Below, one piece after another: positions 16,884-23,342 of a DNA stretch of 23,342 nt; the first letter of the stretch is position 1; each line of letters begins with the position of its first letter. A program made the position numbers and the translations under genes. Source of the DNA: JTS-AC122 sp041742635. Lineage in GTDB: Bacteria > Planctomycetota > Phycisphaerae > Phycisphaerales > UBA1924. Below the pieces are notes generated by a model. It was not told the origin of the DNA, searched no databases, and saw only the letters and a list, made by a program, of their open reading frames with translations. Location: assembly GCA_041742635.1 (NCBI GenBank), contig JBGSIF010000174.1, positions 1-23,342 of the forward strand. Direction: 5' to 3'.

Positions 16884-18476
16884 CTAGGGTTTGGGGTGAA
16901 GGGGTATCGGTTGCCAAGGTGCGACGTCGAGGCGAGTGATCGATAGGTCGCCGTCTTGAAACAGCAGGGTTTCACCGACGCCGGGTGCCAGACCGTCGCG
17001 CGAGTGATAGGCGATCAAGACGCCTGGGGGTGGCGAACGATCGAGCAAGCGACGGCCGGCGGTGTCGTGAGTGGGAACAGGCCACGCGCCCGTGACGAGA
17101 TACACCCTCGCGGCGCGTGATCCGATAAACCCGCCTTGCCAAAGGGGCTGGTGCGGGTGGATGTCGAGGAAGGCAAAGAACCGGTTCCACGACTCGCTCT
17201 GCGAGCGGTGCATCGTGATCGGCAGGGTCGAAACGACGATGGCGCCGACAATCGCAACGGGTGCGGCCGCGCGGACGAATACGTCGCTCCAACGGCGAAG
17301 AAACACAGGCGCGACCATGATGATCCACTGCGCGCTGATCCACGCGGCGGGCGGGTACAGCACGAGCAAATAGCGAGAACGTTTGTCCGGAAACGCCGAG
17401 AGCAAGCCGAACCACGCGATCACCCAGCATCCCAGTAGAATCGGCACCGCCGCAGAGCGGGAAAGTTGTTGGCGACGCGCGAGCGCGACGAGTGCAAGGA
17501 GTGTTGTCGCAAGCCATGGCCAGCCAGTTCGGGCAAGTTCGGCGATGTAGTAAAACGGGCTTGCGGCCGCGGTGTTCAGATTGTCCATACCGCCCAAGGC
17601 ACGGTCGGCAATTTCTCGCCCGAAGTACTGCGATATGAAAGCGTCGCCGTGCAAAGCGACCATGCAGAGATGCCAGGGCAACGCGACGACGAGCGAGGCA
17701 CCGAGTGCAACCAGAATGGCTCGGATCCCCAAAGATCCGCGAGCGAACAGGCTCGGCACGAGCAGCATCGGAAACACAAGCAGTGCGAGCAACGGTTTGC
17801 TCATGAGCGCTAGCCCGATCCAAACCCCGGCGATGATCGAGCGCACAATATATTTATTGTGTTGATTCCGTCCTGCGTCCACCCCTTGCTTGGACGATGG
17901 GATGGCGAGGATGGAAGAAAAACACGCCGCGGCGGCGAACACAAAGAGGGCGTGCCATAGGTCGATCGAGACCGCATGTGTATGGCGAACAAACTCGATG
18001 GTGGTGGCGAGAATGACGCCCGCGAGCAGCGCGACCGCGTCGCCGCAGGTGCGCCGAGCGGCACGCACCAGAACAATGACCGTCAGCAGCGCGGCCACGA
18101 GGCTGGGGAGCCTAGCGGCGACGAGCGTGGGGCCAAGGAGCCAGAGAACCAGGCCGTGAATCCAAAGCACGAGCGGCGGTTTATTGAAGTACACCACTCC
18201 ATCTTGCCCACCGACACCCATAAGTGTCCAAAGGGCACCGGCGTGCCCTTCGGCGGCATCGTGCCAGGCTTGGTGAGCAATCGCGGCGTACCAGCCAGTA
18301 TCGACGCTGAACTCCCCTTGATTGATTTTGGGAAAAGCGAGGCAAAGAAACACAACAACGGGTACGAGGTAGACGCCAACGGGGGAGTGTGACAACGCGC
18401 GAGCGTGCTCCGCCACCCGCACCGACCGTGATCGGGCAGCGTCCGAGTCACCGGATTGACCAGCGTTATGACTCAC
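16884..18476 (-). CDS. GT-C glycosyltransferase, ArnT/PMT family
   Basis: A 530-residue polytopic inner-membrane protein of the dolichyl/undecaprenyl-phosphate-sugar-dependent glycosyltransferase type, which moves a lipid-linked sugar to protein or lipid on the periplasmic side. The first loop has the catalytic-type acidic residue (Asp59 in FSVDTGWYA), then FNKPPLVLW (97-105) and HTHAVSIDLWHALF (165-178), the KPPL and second conserved segments of the family. About ten to twelve hydrophobic helices follow. Residues from about 450 form a soluble C-terminal domain. The start is GTG 18476 with AGG 8 nt upstream. A TAGAAT hexamer lies 10 nt upstream. The acceptor is unknown; no glycan cluster surrounds it. 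Confidence 0.85.
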   Translation of the reverse strand: MSHNAGQSGDSDAARSRSVRVAEHARALSHSPVGVYLVPVVVFLCLAFPKINQGEFSVDTGWYAAIAHQAWHDAAEGHAGALWTLMGVGGQDGVVYFNKPPLVLWIHGLVLWLLGPTLVAARLPSLVAALLTVIVLVRAARRTCGDAVALLAGVILATTIEFVRHTHAVSIDLWHALFVFAAAACFSSILAIPSSKQGVDAGRNQHNKYIVRSIIAGVWIGLALMSKPLLALLVFPMLLVPSLFARGSLGIRAILVALGASLVVALPWHLCMVALHGDAFISQYFGREIADRALGGMDNLNTAAASPFYYIAELARTGWPWLATTLLALVALARRQQLSRSAAVPILLGCWVIAWFGLLSAFPDKRSRYLLVLYPPAAWISAQWIIMVAPVFLRRWSDVFVRAAAPVAIVGAIVVSTLPITMHRSQSESWNRFFAFLDIHPHQPLWQGGFIGSRAARVYLVTGAWPVPTHDTAGRRLLDRSPPPGVLIAYHSRDGLAPGVGETLLFQDGDLSITRLDVAPWQPIPLHPKP

Positions 18477-18486
18477 GTAGGACCTG

Positions 18487-18492
18487 ATTCTA
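18487..18492 (-). promoter_or_regulatory. Candidate -10 element for the glycosyltransferase gene
   Basis: TAGAAT on the minus strand ends 10 nt before the GTG start, predicting a leader of a few nucleotides. Confidence 0.3.
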
Positions 18493-18522
18493 ACAACGAG
18501 TCGTGGGATCGCCGCATCCGAG

Positions 18523-19041
18523 TCATACGGGCCAGTGTTCGCTCCGGCACGCCTTGGGTGTCATCAACGGGCCAATGACCTTAATCATCCCGAAGAGGAT
18601 GCGGGTCCCGAACGACGGCTTCCCGTGTTCGACCATGTTCTTGAGCGTGTTCAGAATCATCCCGGCACCCTGCGTCATCTGCTTGGCCGTCTTCGTGCCG
18701 ACGGGCATGTCTTCGATGGTCATGGTGTAGTCCACGCCGCCGTCGGCTTCGTTGAGTTCGTGAATAACTTTGCACTCCGGGTCATCGAGATTGGTAAAAC
18801 GGAACGTGTATGCGAAGCGGCGCGGGGGATCAAACTCGATGATCTGCCCAACCACGGCGGTGTACTTCCCGTCGGGCGTACGCATTCGGATGGATCCGCC
18901 GGGACGCAACCCGCTGGTGTGCATGACATTGTTGAAGAACGCTTCTTGCGGCTCGTCGGTCTTGGTGATCTGGTGCCAGACCGCCTGGATCGTGCCTTTG
19001 ATGAAGATCTTGCCGACGATTCGTTCAGTCGTGCGTTCCAT
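18523..19041 (-). CDS. SRPBCC (AHSA1/START-like) domain protein
   Basis: A 172-residue protein of the AHSA1-type SRPBCC fold, which encloses hydrophobic ligands. Typical features: the N-terminal strand RIVGKIFIKGTIQAVWHQIT, the glycine-rich turn SGLRPGGSIRMRTPDGKY, VGQIIEFDPPRRFAYTFRF, a VIHELNEADGGVDYTMTIED strand, and a long C-terminal helix from about 115 (KTAKQMTQGAGMILNTLKN). ATG 19041 has a good AAAGGGAAG Shine-Dalgarno. It overlaps the end of the ArsR gene by 17 bp, so the two are translationally coupled. ArsR-SRPBCC pairs are common; the ligand and purpose are mostly unknown, though the SRPBCC partner is often suspected to bind or process the inducing small molecule. Confidence 0.9.
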   Translation of the reverse strand: MERTTERIVGKIFIKGTIQAVWHQITKTDEPQEAFFNNVMHTSGLRPGGSIRMRTPDGKYTAVVGQIIEFDPPRRFAYTFRFTNLDDPECKVIHELNEADGGVDYTMTIEDMPVGTKTAKQMTQGAGMILNTLKNMVEHGKPSFGTRILFGMIKVIGPLMTPKACRSEHWPV

Positions 19042-19423
19042 GTTGCTTCCCTTTCTTTGGAGGCGGCGCGTGGAGAGATGCCGAGTCCGGAGCGGCGTTG
19101 CCGGGCGACTCGACGGCGTACTTCGTGTCGAGCATCTGCTCGGCCCAAAACTGAACATACCCGCTGACCCACCGATCGTGGATCATCTGAATCGGCACCG
19201 GGTTGACGTACAGCCGGCGGGTCCGTCCGACCTTCTCGGATGTCAGCAGCCCGGCTTCTTCGAGCAGCCGCAGATGCTTATGCACCGCGATGCGGCTGGT
19301 CGAAAAATGCCGACTGGCGTCGTTCACGCTGCAACCGGGCGATGCCCGGACAATGTCCAAGAGCCGTCGCCGATCCGCGTGCGCGAGCGCCTGAAAGACC
19401 GCGTCCATGGCCTTTGGCGTCAT
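19025..19423 (-). CDS. ArsR-family transcriptional regulator
   Basis: A 132-residue winged-helix repressor. Residues 5-75 form the HTH and wing: AVFQALAHADRRRLLDIVRA, CSVNDASRHFSTSRIAVHKH (recognition helix about 41-54), LRLLEEAGLLTSEKVGRTRR and LYVNPVPIQ. It lacks the CxC metal-binding cysteines of ArsR/SmtB metal sensors; the only cysteine is Cys31. A metal is therefore unlikely to be the inducer. The C-terminal tail (WVSGYVQFWAEQMLDTK) matches the ArsR subgroup partnered with SRPBCC proteins. A perfect 22-bp palindrome covers its start codon and -10 region, so self-repression is very likely. Confidence 0.92.
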   Translation of the reverse strand: MTPKAMDAVFQALAHADRRRLLDIVRASPGCSVNDASRHFSTSRIAVHKHLRLLEEAGLLTSEKVGRTRRLYVNPVPIQMIHDRWVSGYVQFWAEQMLDTKYAVESPGNAAPDSASLHAPPPKKGKQHGTHD

Positions 19424-19442
19424 GTAACCTATAGGTTACATG
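19421..19442 (-). promoter_or_regulatory. Perfect 22-bp palindromic operator over the arsR-type start codon
   Basis: CATGTAACCTA followed directly by its exact reverse complement. The left edge is the ATG of the ArsR gene (19421-19423), and the site also covers the putative -10 (TAACCT, 19433-19438). Half-site core GTAACCTA. Its position predicts that bound repressor blocks both RNA polymerase and the start codon region. Confidence 0.8.
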
Positions 19443-19460
19443 ATAACGCCACATTGTCAA
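19433..19460 (-). promoter_or_regulatory. Promoter of the ArsR-SRPBCC operon
   Basis: A consensus -35 TTGACA (19460 to 19455 on the minus strand) is followed after 16 nt by TAACCT (19438 to 19433), which ends 9 nt before the ATG. Transcription would start within about 3 nt of the start codon. Confidence 0.55.
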
Positions 19461-19498
19461 GCATGGACTGTGAAAATACCTCTGATTGCTACGCGGGA

Positions 19499-20299
19499 TT
19501 AGCCGAGTTGACCTGTTTCGATTTTCGAGAGAACGTCGATCACGCCTTGAACTTCGTCGAACGGTGAGACGTAATCGGCGAGTCGTTTCATCTCGTCCTG
19601 CGCATTGGCGGGGCAGGCGAAGAAGCCGCAGCGTTCTCGGATGGGCAAGTCGCTGGTCGTATCGCCGATCCCCAGCAACCGATCGCGTGAAAACGCGCCG
19701 GGTGAAACACCACGAATACGACTCAGTAGCCGATCAAGCCCCGTTCCTTTCGAGATGTGTACGAGGTCGAGGTTAATGTAGAGCCATGTAGCCGAAACGC
19801 GGATCGGCCAATCGGCGCGTGCGATTTGTGCTTCCAGCGCGGGCATCAGTGATTTGAGATACGCTGTATCAGGGTGATACAACGATACAGAGGCCGCCTT
19901 CCCCGGCTGCTGGGTCACACCGACGTGATGATTAAGGTCACGGCGCGGCTCGCCGTACGCAGTTGAAATCCAGTCTGACAGGACTCGAACACAGGCAATG
20001 TGATCAGGGGTGATGCTAGGATCAAGTAGGTACTGGTTCGTTTCGCGTTCGTACAGCCATGCGCCGTTCTCGCACACGCATGGCATCCGGCGAACATCGA
20101 TCATCCGGCACATCGCCTCAGCAAAGGGTTGCGGGCGGCCGGTGCAGAGTGTGATCGGCGGCAGGCCGGCACCGGCATGGGCACGCTGGCTGTACTGGGC
20201 GATGCTCGCCAGCGTCGCAAGGTCGATCGGGGCGGTGCTTTCGGGGGACAGGCACCCGTCGATGTCGCAGATGATGAGATCGAAGTGGGATGAGGGCAT
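19499..20299 (-). CDS. HAD-superfamily phosphatase
   Basis: A 266-residue haloacid-dehalogenase hydrolase. Motif I is DIDGCLSPES with nucleophile Asp12 and acid/base Asp14. Motif II is CTGRP (Thr53). Motif III is Lys184 in HISKGTGLDRLL. Motif IV is GDTTSDLP with Asp213 and Asp217 binding Mg. The region between motifs II and III (about 60-175) is a large C2-type cap, as in the Cof, sucrose-phosphate phosphatase and phosphoglycolate phosphatase groups. The substrate is therefore probably a small sugar phosphate or similar metabolite, but it cannot be specified. ATG 20299 is chosen because MPSSHFDLIICDID leads directly into motif I; the open frame to 20395 lacks similarity. TACACT lies 8 nt upstream and there is no Shine-Dalgarno. 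Confidence 0.88.
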   Translation of the reverse strand: MPSSHFDLIICDIDGCLSPESTAPIDLATLASIAQYSQRAHAGAGLPPITLCTGRPQPFAEAMCRMIDVRRMPCVCENGAWLYERETNQYLLDPSITPDHIACVRVLSDWISTAYGEPRRDLNHHVGVTQQPGKAASVSLYHPDTAYLKSLMPALEAQIARADWPIRVSATWLYINLDLVHISKGTGLDRLLSRIRGVSPGAFSRDRLLGIGDTTSDLPIRERCGFFACPANAQDEMKRLADYVSPFDEVQGVIDVLSKIETGQLG

Positions 20300-20307
20300 G
20301 GGGGCGA

Positions 20308-20313
20308 AGTGTA
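20308..20313 (-). promoter_or_regulatory. Candidate -10 element for the HAD phosphatase gene
   Basis: TACACT (within GTACACT) on the minus strand ends 8 nt before the ATG, across a C-rich spacer with no Shine-Dalgarno. Confidence 0.4.
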
Positions 20314-20539
20314 CGAAGAATCGAGAGACGTGAGCGAAGTCGCCGTATTTGGACACGCCGGGTCGTGGGCACCTCGCTGCCACGCGACGGTACACGGTGC
20401 GGCCAAAGGATGCTGCCGTTCCAAATGCGGGGCTGGTGAGCCGTGGCGAGCACGCCTAGCGTTACGGGACCGGGCCGACGATGGGCCCGGAACACCTTTT
20501 AGCGCGAACTTCGTGACCTGTTTCGAAGAGGAGCCTTGA

Positions 20540-20908
20540 ATGCCTAGTAGTCCATCTCGTTTGCGTGTAAAGCGTGAGGATGATGTCATCCAAGTCGAGT
20601 TTGTAGACCGCAACATCCTGGACGAAGCCAATATCCAGCAGATCGGCGACGAGATCACCGAGATCATCGAAACGCCAACAAACGGGCCGCACCCGAAACT
20701 GCTCATCAGTTTCTCGAATGTGGACCACCTGTCGTCGGCGGCACTCGGGATGCTCCTGACGGTCAACAACAAAGTGAAAGGCGCCAGCGGGAAACTCCGT
20801 CTGGCCAATATCGACCCGCAAATCTTCGAAGTATTCAAAATCACCAAACTCGACCGGATCTTCCAGATCCACGAGTCAACGGAAAAAGCGGTTGCGAGTC
20901 TCAAGTAA
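20540..20908 (+). CDS. STAS-domain anti-anti-sigma factor (SpoIIAA/RsbV-like)
   Basis: A 122-residue single STAS domain protein. Members are switched by phosphorylation on a serine: when dephosphorylated they bind and sequester an anti-sigma kinase. The fold segments are visible as VIQVEFVDRNILDEANIQQI, KLLISFSNVDHLSSAALGML and KLRLANIDPQIFEVFKITKL. Ser65/Ser66 in DHLSSAALG is the phospho-acceptor position (DSSGLG in SpoIIAA). ATG 20540 is preceded by GAGGAG at good spacing. The next gene encodes the matching kinase, giving a partner-switch pair. No sigma factor or PP2C phosphatase gene is present in the window, so the output is unknown. Confidence 0.92.
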   Translation: MPSSPSRLRVKREDDVIQVEFVDRNILDEANIQQIGDEITEIIETPTNGPHPKLLISFSNVDHLSSAALGMLLTVNNKVKGASGKLRLANIDPQIFEVFKITKLDRIFQIHESTEKAVASLK

Positions 20909-21076
20909 CAGCCGCGAGGAACGAACCCGGCGGAACAACACACATGGGCGGAACCAGTGCCGATCGAAAACGGCCAACCGTCCCGCAGAGTTGACCGCCG
21001 AGCGCCTAGTCCGATTCCGTCGCGTCGAATGCCGCGTTTCCAGTTCGATACGTTCCGCACCCCCGGCTCGGGACAG

Positions 21077-21556
21077 ATGATGAAGACCGTCGCATCCATG
21101 AGCGTCAGCCAGCCAACCCCATCCGAGCCATCCAGCCACAAAGCGGATGCGGTTTCGTTTCGGCTGTCGAACCGCCGAGACGAAATCGATCGGGCCGAGG
21201 AATCGCTGCTCGCCGCGCTCACGCGCCATGGGTACACCGAAACATCGAAGTTCGCAGTGCGTCTGGCGGTGGAAGAAGCACTGAGCAACGCGTTTCACCA
21301 CGGGCACAAATCGCTCCCCGCCGCGACACCGGTGCAGTTCGAGTTCGCCGTTGGGGCGAGGGAAGTTCGAGTGAACATAGAGGATCAGGGGCCGGGGTTC
21401 ACGCCCGCGGAAGTGCCCGATCCGACGACGGACGAGAATCTGGAACTGCCGTCGGGACGCGGGCTGCTGCTGATGCGTGCGTACATGACGAGCGTGGAAT
21501 ACGCCGGACGGGGGAATGTGCTGCGGATGCGGTATGTGAAACCCGAAGTTGGGTAA
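21077..21556 (+). CDS. Anti-sigma factor serine kinase (RsbW/SpoIIAB-like HATPase)
   Basis: A 159-residue GHKL-type ATPase domain. The N box is EEALSNAFHHGH (67-77, Mg ligand Asn71), G1 is EDQGPGF (102-108) and G2 is SGRGLLLMR (126-134), with ATP-lid residues between. Partners of STAS proteins in this class phosphorylate the antagonist serine and hold a sigma factor or other effector inactive. The start is uncertain: I prefer ATG 21077 or 21080 because the conserved domain begins about 20 residues later. A GTG at 20957 would add a 40-residue Arg/Pro-rich leader. It follows the STAS gene on the same strand, supporting a two-gene operon. Confidence 0.9.
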   Translation: MMKTVASMSVSQPTPSEPSSHKADAVSFRLSNRRDEIDRAEESLLAALTRHGYTETSKFAVRLAVEEALSNAFHHGHKSLPAATPVQFEFAVGAREVRVNIEDQGPGFTPAEVPDPTTDENLELPSGRGLLLMRAYMTSVEYAGRGNVLRMRYVKPEVG

Positions 21557-21591
21557 ACAAGTCGCGCCGAGCGTCTTGGACGCGAGGCAGA

Positions 21592-21618
21592 AGTCCCGTG
21601 TTCCCTTCTCGCGGGACT
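21592..21618. other. Hairpin between the anti-sigma kinase and the CNNM-type gene
   Basis: AGTCCCG (21592-21598) and CGGGACT (21612-21618) form a 7-bp perfect stem around a 13-nt loop. No T-run follows, so it is at best a Rho-dependent or processing site. Confidence 0.35.
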
Positions 21619-21719
21619 ATGCCGTTGGACAGCCGGGAGATCGAATGCGGCTTGGACCGCGGGCATCGCGGTAACGAGTACGGAACACCCCTCCTGGGGT
21701 GGAACAGATAGAAGGACAC

Positions 21720-23024
21720 ATGGTCGTAGCGATTGTCATACTCGCGTTCCTGCTGGTGCTGAACGGCTTCTTCGCTATGGCCGAACTAGCGATGATGACG
21801 TCCAGGCAAAGCCGACTGCAACAGTCGGCGGAGCAGGGAAGCCGCGGTGCGGCCAAAGCGCTCTTGCTGTCGCGCGAACCGACTCGATTTTTATCGACCG
21901 TGCAGGTCGGGATCACTCTCATCGGTATTCTTGCCGGCGCGTTCGGAGAGAACGCCATTTCGGGGAGGCTCCAGGAGCAGATCGTGCGTGTGCCGCTGCT
22001 CGCGCCCTATAGCGACGAGATATCACTGGTCATCGTTGTCATTGGTATTACGTATTTCTCGCTCGTGATCGGGGAACTGGTGCCCAAGCGGATCGCGCTG
22101 GCGTACCCGGAGCTCATCGCTTCGCTCATCGCGCCGCCGCTGGGGGTGCTTTCCACGCTGACCGCCTTGCCGGTAAAAATCCTGACACTCTCCACCGAAG
22201 CCATCCTGAAGGTGTTCCGTGTCAAACCGATGGGCGGGGATGACGTCTCGGCGGACGACGTGAAATCGCTCGTGGCCCGCGCCGCCAGCACCGGCATCTT
22301 CGACCCCATGGAGCACAAACTCTTCCAACGAGTGTTCCGAGTGGGCGATTTGACGGCGTCCTCACTCATGGTCCCCCGCGCGGATGTGGTTTGGATCGAA
22401 GAGGAAGCCCCCATCGATGCCGTGCGGGTGCTGGTGGGAACGAGTCCGCACTCGCATTTTCCGATCTGCCGCGGCTCGCTCGACCACCTTGTCGGGGTAC
22501 TGCACATCAAGGACTTAATCGCTTACGGGCTGCTCGAAGGGACCTCGTTCAAGGCAATGGCGGTCGCGCAGCCCCCTGTGTTCATCCCCGAGAACATGCC
22601 CGCGCTGAAGTTGCTCGATCAGTTCCAGAAGACCAGAACACACATCGCGTTCGTCGTTGACGAGTACGGTGGAACCCAGGGACTGATTACGCTCAACGAC
22701 CTCGTGAGAACGCTGGTCGGCGATATCGCCACGGGGGGCGATTCCACGCCGCCGGGCGCGCAGCAGCGCCAGGACGGCTCGTGGTTGCTCGACGGATGGC
22801 TCCCACTGCACGAGATGGTCGTCGCTCTGAACCTTCCCTCGGAATGGGAAGACGAACTCCCGAACGTCAATACGGTTGCCGGATTGGTCCTCGCCCAGTT
22901 CGGACGGATACCCACCGCGGGAGAACAAACCTCGTGGCGCACCCTGTCTCTCGAGGTCGTCGATATGGATGGAACACGGGTGGATAAAATCATCGCCAAG
23001 TTGCCAAAGCCCGAACAAACATGA
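21720..23024 (+). CDS. CNNM/CorC-family membrane protein (HlyC/TlyC-like)
   Basis: A 434-residue inner-membrane protein with the classical order of domains: DUF21/CNNM transmembrane domain (about 1-180; helices near 2-24, 62-80, 100-120 and 128-152; conserved GELVPKR at 118-124), a CBS pair (about 210-335; LMVPRADVVWIEE, LVGVLHIKDLIAYG, IAFVVDEYGGTQGLITLNDL) and a CorC/HlyC C-terminal domain (about 350-432). Family members are implicated in Mg/Co homeostasis or efflux; the older 'hemolysin' label is misleading. ATG 21720 has GAAGGA just upstream; a GTG at 21699 is in frame but less likely. It lies 163 bp after the anti-sigma kinase gene, so cotranscription is possible but not clear. Confidence 0.93.
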   Translation: MVVAIVILAFLLVLNGFFAMAELAMMTSRQSRLQQSAEQGSRGAAKALLLSREPTRFLSTVQVGITLIGILAGAFGENAISGRLQEQIVRVPLLAPYSDEISLVIVVIGITYFSLVIGELVPKRIALAYPELIASLIAPPLGVLSTLTALPVKILTLSTEAILKVFRVKPMGGDDVSADDVKSLVARAASTGIFDPMEHKLFQRVFRVGDLTASSLMVPRADVVWIEEEAPIDAVRVLVGTSPHSHFPICRGSLDHLVGVLHIKDLIAYGLLEGTSFKAMAVAQPPVFIPENMPALKLLDQFQKTRTHIAFVVDEYGGTQGLITLNDLVRTLVGDIATGGDSTPPGAQQRQDGSWLLDGWLPLHEMVVALNLPSEWEDELPNVNTVAGLVLAQFGRIPTAGEQTSWRTLSLEVVDMDGTRVDKIIAKLPKPEQT

Positions 23025-23030
23025 TTCCCC

Positions 23031-23070
23031 AGTCGCCAGACGGGTTCAGACGACACCGGCGACTCGGTGT
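23031..23070. other. Inverted repeats after the CNNM-type gene
   Basis: AGTCGCC (23031-23037) with GGCGACT (23058-23064), and alternatively ACACCG (23053-23058) with CGGTGT (23065-23070), form two mutually exclusive stems just after the stop codon. No T-run is present. This is a weak terminator candidate. Confidence 0.3.
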
Positions 23071-23206
23071 TCACAACCCCCGGCACAACTCGCACCGAAA
23101 CGTGTGCAGAAATGCGGTGAAAATGGCCGATTCACCACTACCATTATCGATTAGAGAAGGGTGGGCGTTCAAATATGTCACATCGAGCAAGCCGGAGCAG
23201 GAACTA

Positions 23207-23342
23207 ATGGACCCGTCAAACGGTGCGGAGCGGGTGGTTGGGCGACGTGAAGTGGTCGGGGGTAGCATCGCGCTCGGCGTGCTGGCGCTGGCCGGTTGCC
23301 AATCGACGCGGAGCGCCAGCCTGCCCGGCCCGGCATGGCCAA
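23207..23342 (+). CDS. Putative lipoprotein, N-terminus only (runs off window)
   Basis: From ATG 23207, with AGGA 5 nt upstream, the frame is open to the window end (45 codons). It reads as a secretion signal: polar N-region with GRREVVGG, hydrophobic core SIALGVLALAGC and a lipobox LAGC at about residue 29, followed by a polar QSTRSAS. The two arginines before the core allow Tat export, though the match to the Tat consensus is loose. The mature domain lies outside, so the function is unknown. Confidence 0.65.
   Translation, partial: MDPSNGAERVVGRREVVGGSIALGVLALAGCQSTRSASLPGPAWP

Noticed and set aside
20957..21076. 40-residue leader of the anti-sigma kinase from GTG 20957
   Set aside because: Arg/Pro-rich and without a Shine-Dalgarno; the conserved domain needs none of it. 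Kept as an alternative start only.

Overview
The window is GC-rich bacterial chromosome carrying mostly housekeeping genes. I infer a planctomycete, most likely Phycisphaerae-like. The grounds are a very long SecA (about 1,420 residues) without the usual zinc tail, a GyrB C-terminus with long low-complexity insertions, an orphan B12-type ribonucleotide reductase tail domain, and a STAS/HATPase partner-switch pair. This placement is family-level inference; I could not run a search.

Layout. 1-2945: the 3' end of gyrB, followed by about 1.9 kb of accessory DNA, followed by a second copy of the last 190 bp of gyrB. The accessory stretch holds a frame-broken nuclease-like gene, a cluster of short hairpins with conserved loops and varying arms, and a VapBC-type toxin-antitoxin pair. 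It looks like an insertion bounded by two versions of the gyrB end. 2956-3336: a small membrane-anchored BamE/SmpA-like protein, followed by a strong terminator whose T-tract also encodes the last lysines of the convergent def gene. 3456-9013, minus strand: a small membrane protein, secA and def. 9400-12238: an NrdJ tail-domain protein, a CBS-pair protein, a zinc-ribbon/PH-domain membrane protein (minus strand) and phoU. 12349-16877: a four-helix membrane protein (minus), a Nudix hydrolase, a fused two-domain ABC permease of iron/thiamin type (minus) and nadK. 16884-20299, minus strand: a GT-C glycosyltransferase, an ArsR/SRPBCC two-gene operon with a perfect 22-bp palindromic operator over its start codon, and a HAD phosphatase. 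20540-23342: STAS antagonist, HATPase anti-sigma kinase, a CNNM/CorC-type membrane protein and the start of a lipoprotein.

Working together. SecA (export) and peptide deformylase (nascent-chain processing) probably share a transcript. ArsR and SRPBCC form a self-regulated unit. STAS and HATPase form a partner-switching module whose sigma factor or other effector is not in the window. The other genes read as single transcription units, often convergent with very short gaps.

The most interesting cross-window signal is that many genes lacking a Shine-Dalgarno sequence carry a -10-like TAnnnT hexamer (often GTACACT-like) ending only about 5 to 11 nt before the start codon. Genes with a clear Shine-Dalgarno mostly do not. 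This suggests frequent leaderless or near-leaderless transcription. No rRNA, tRNA, CRISPR array or transposase gene was recognised.
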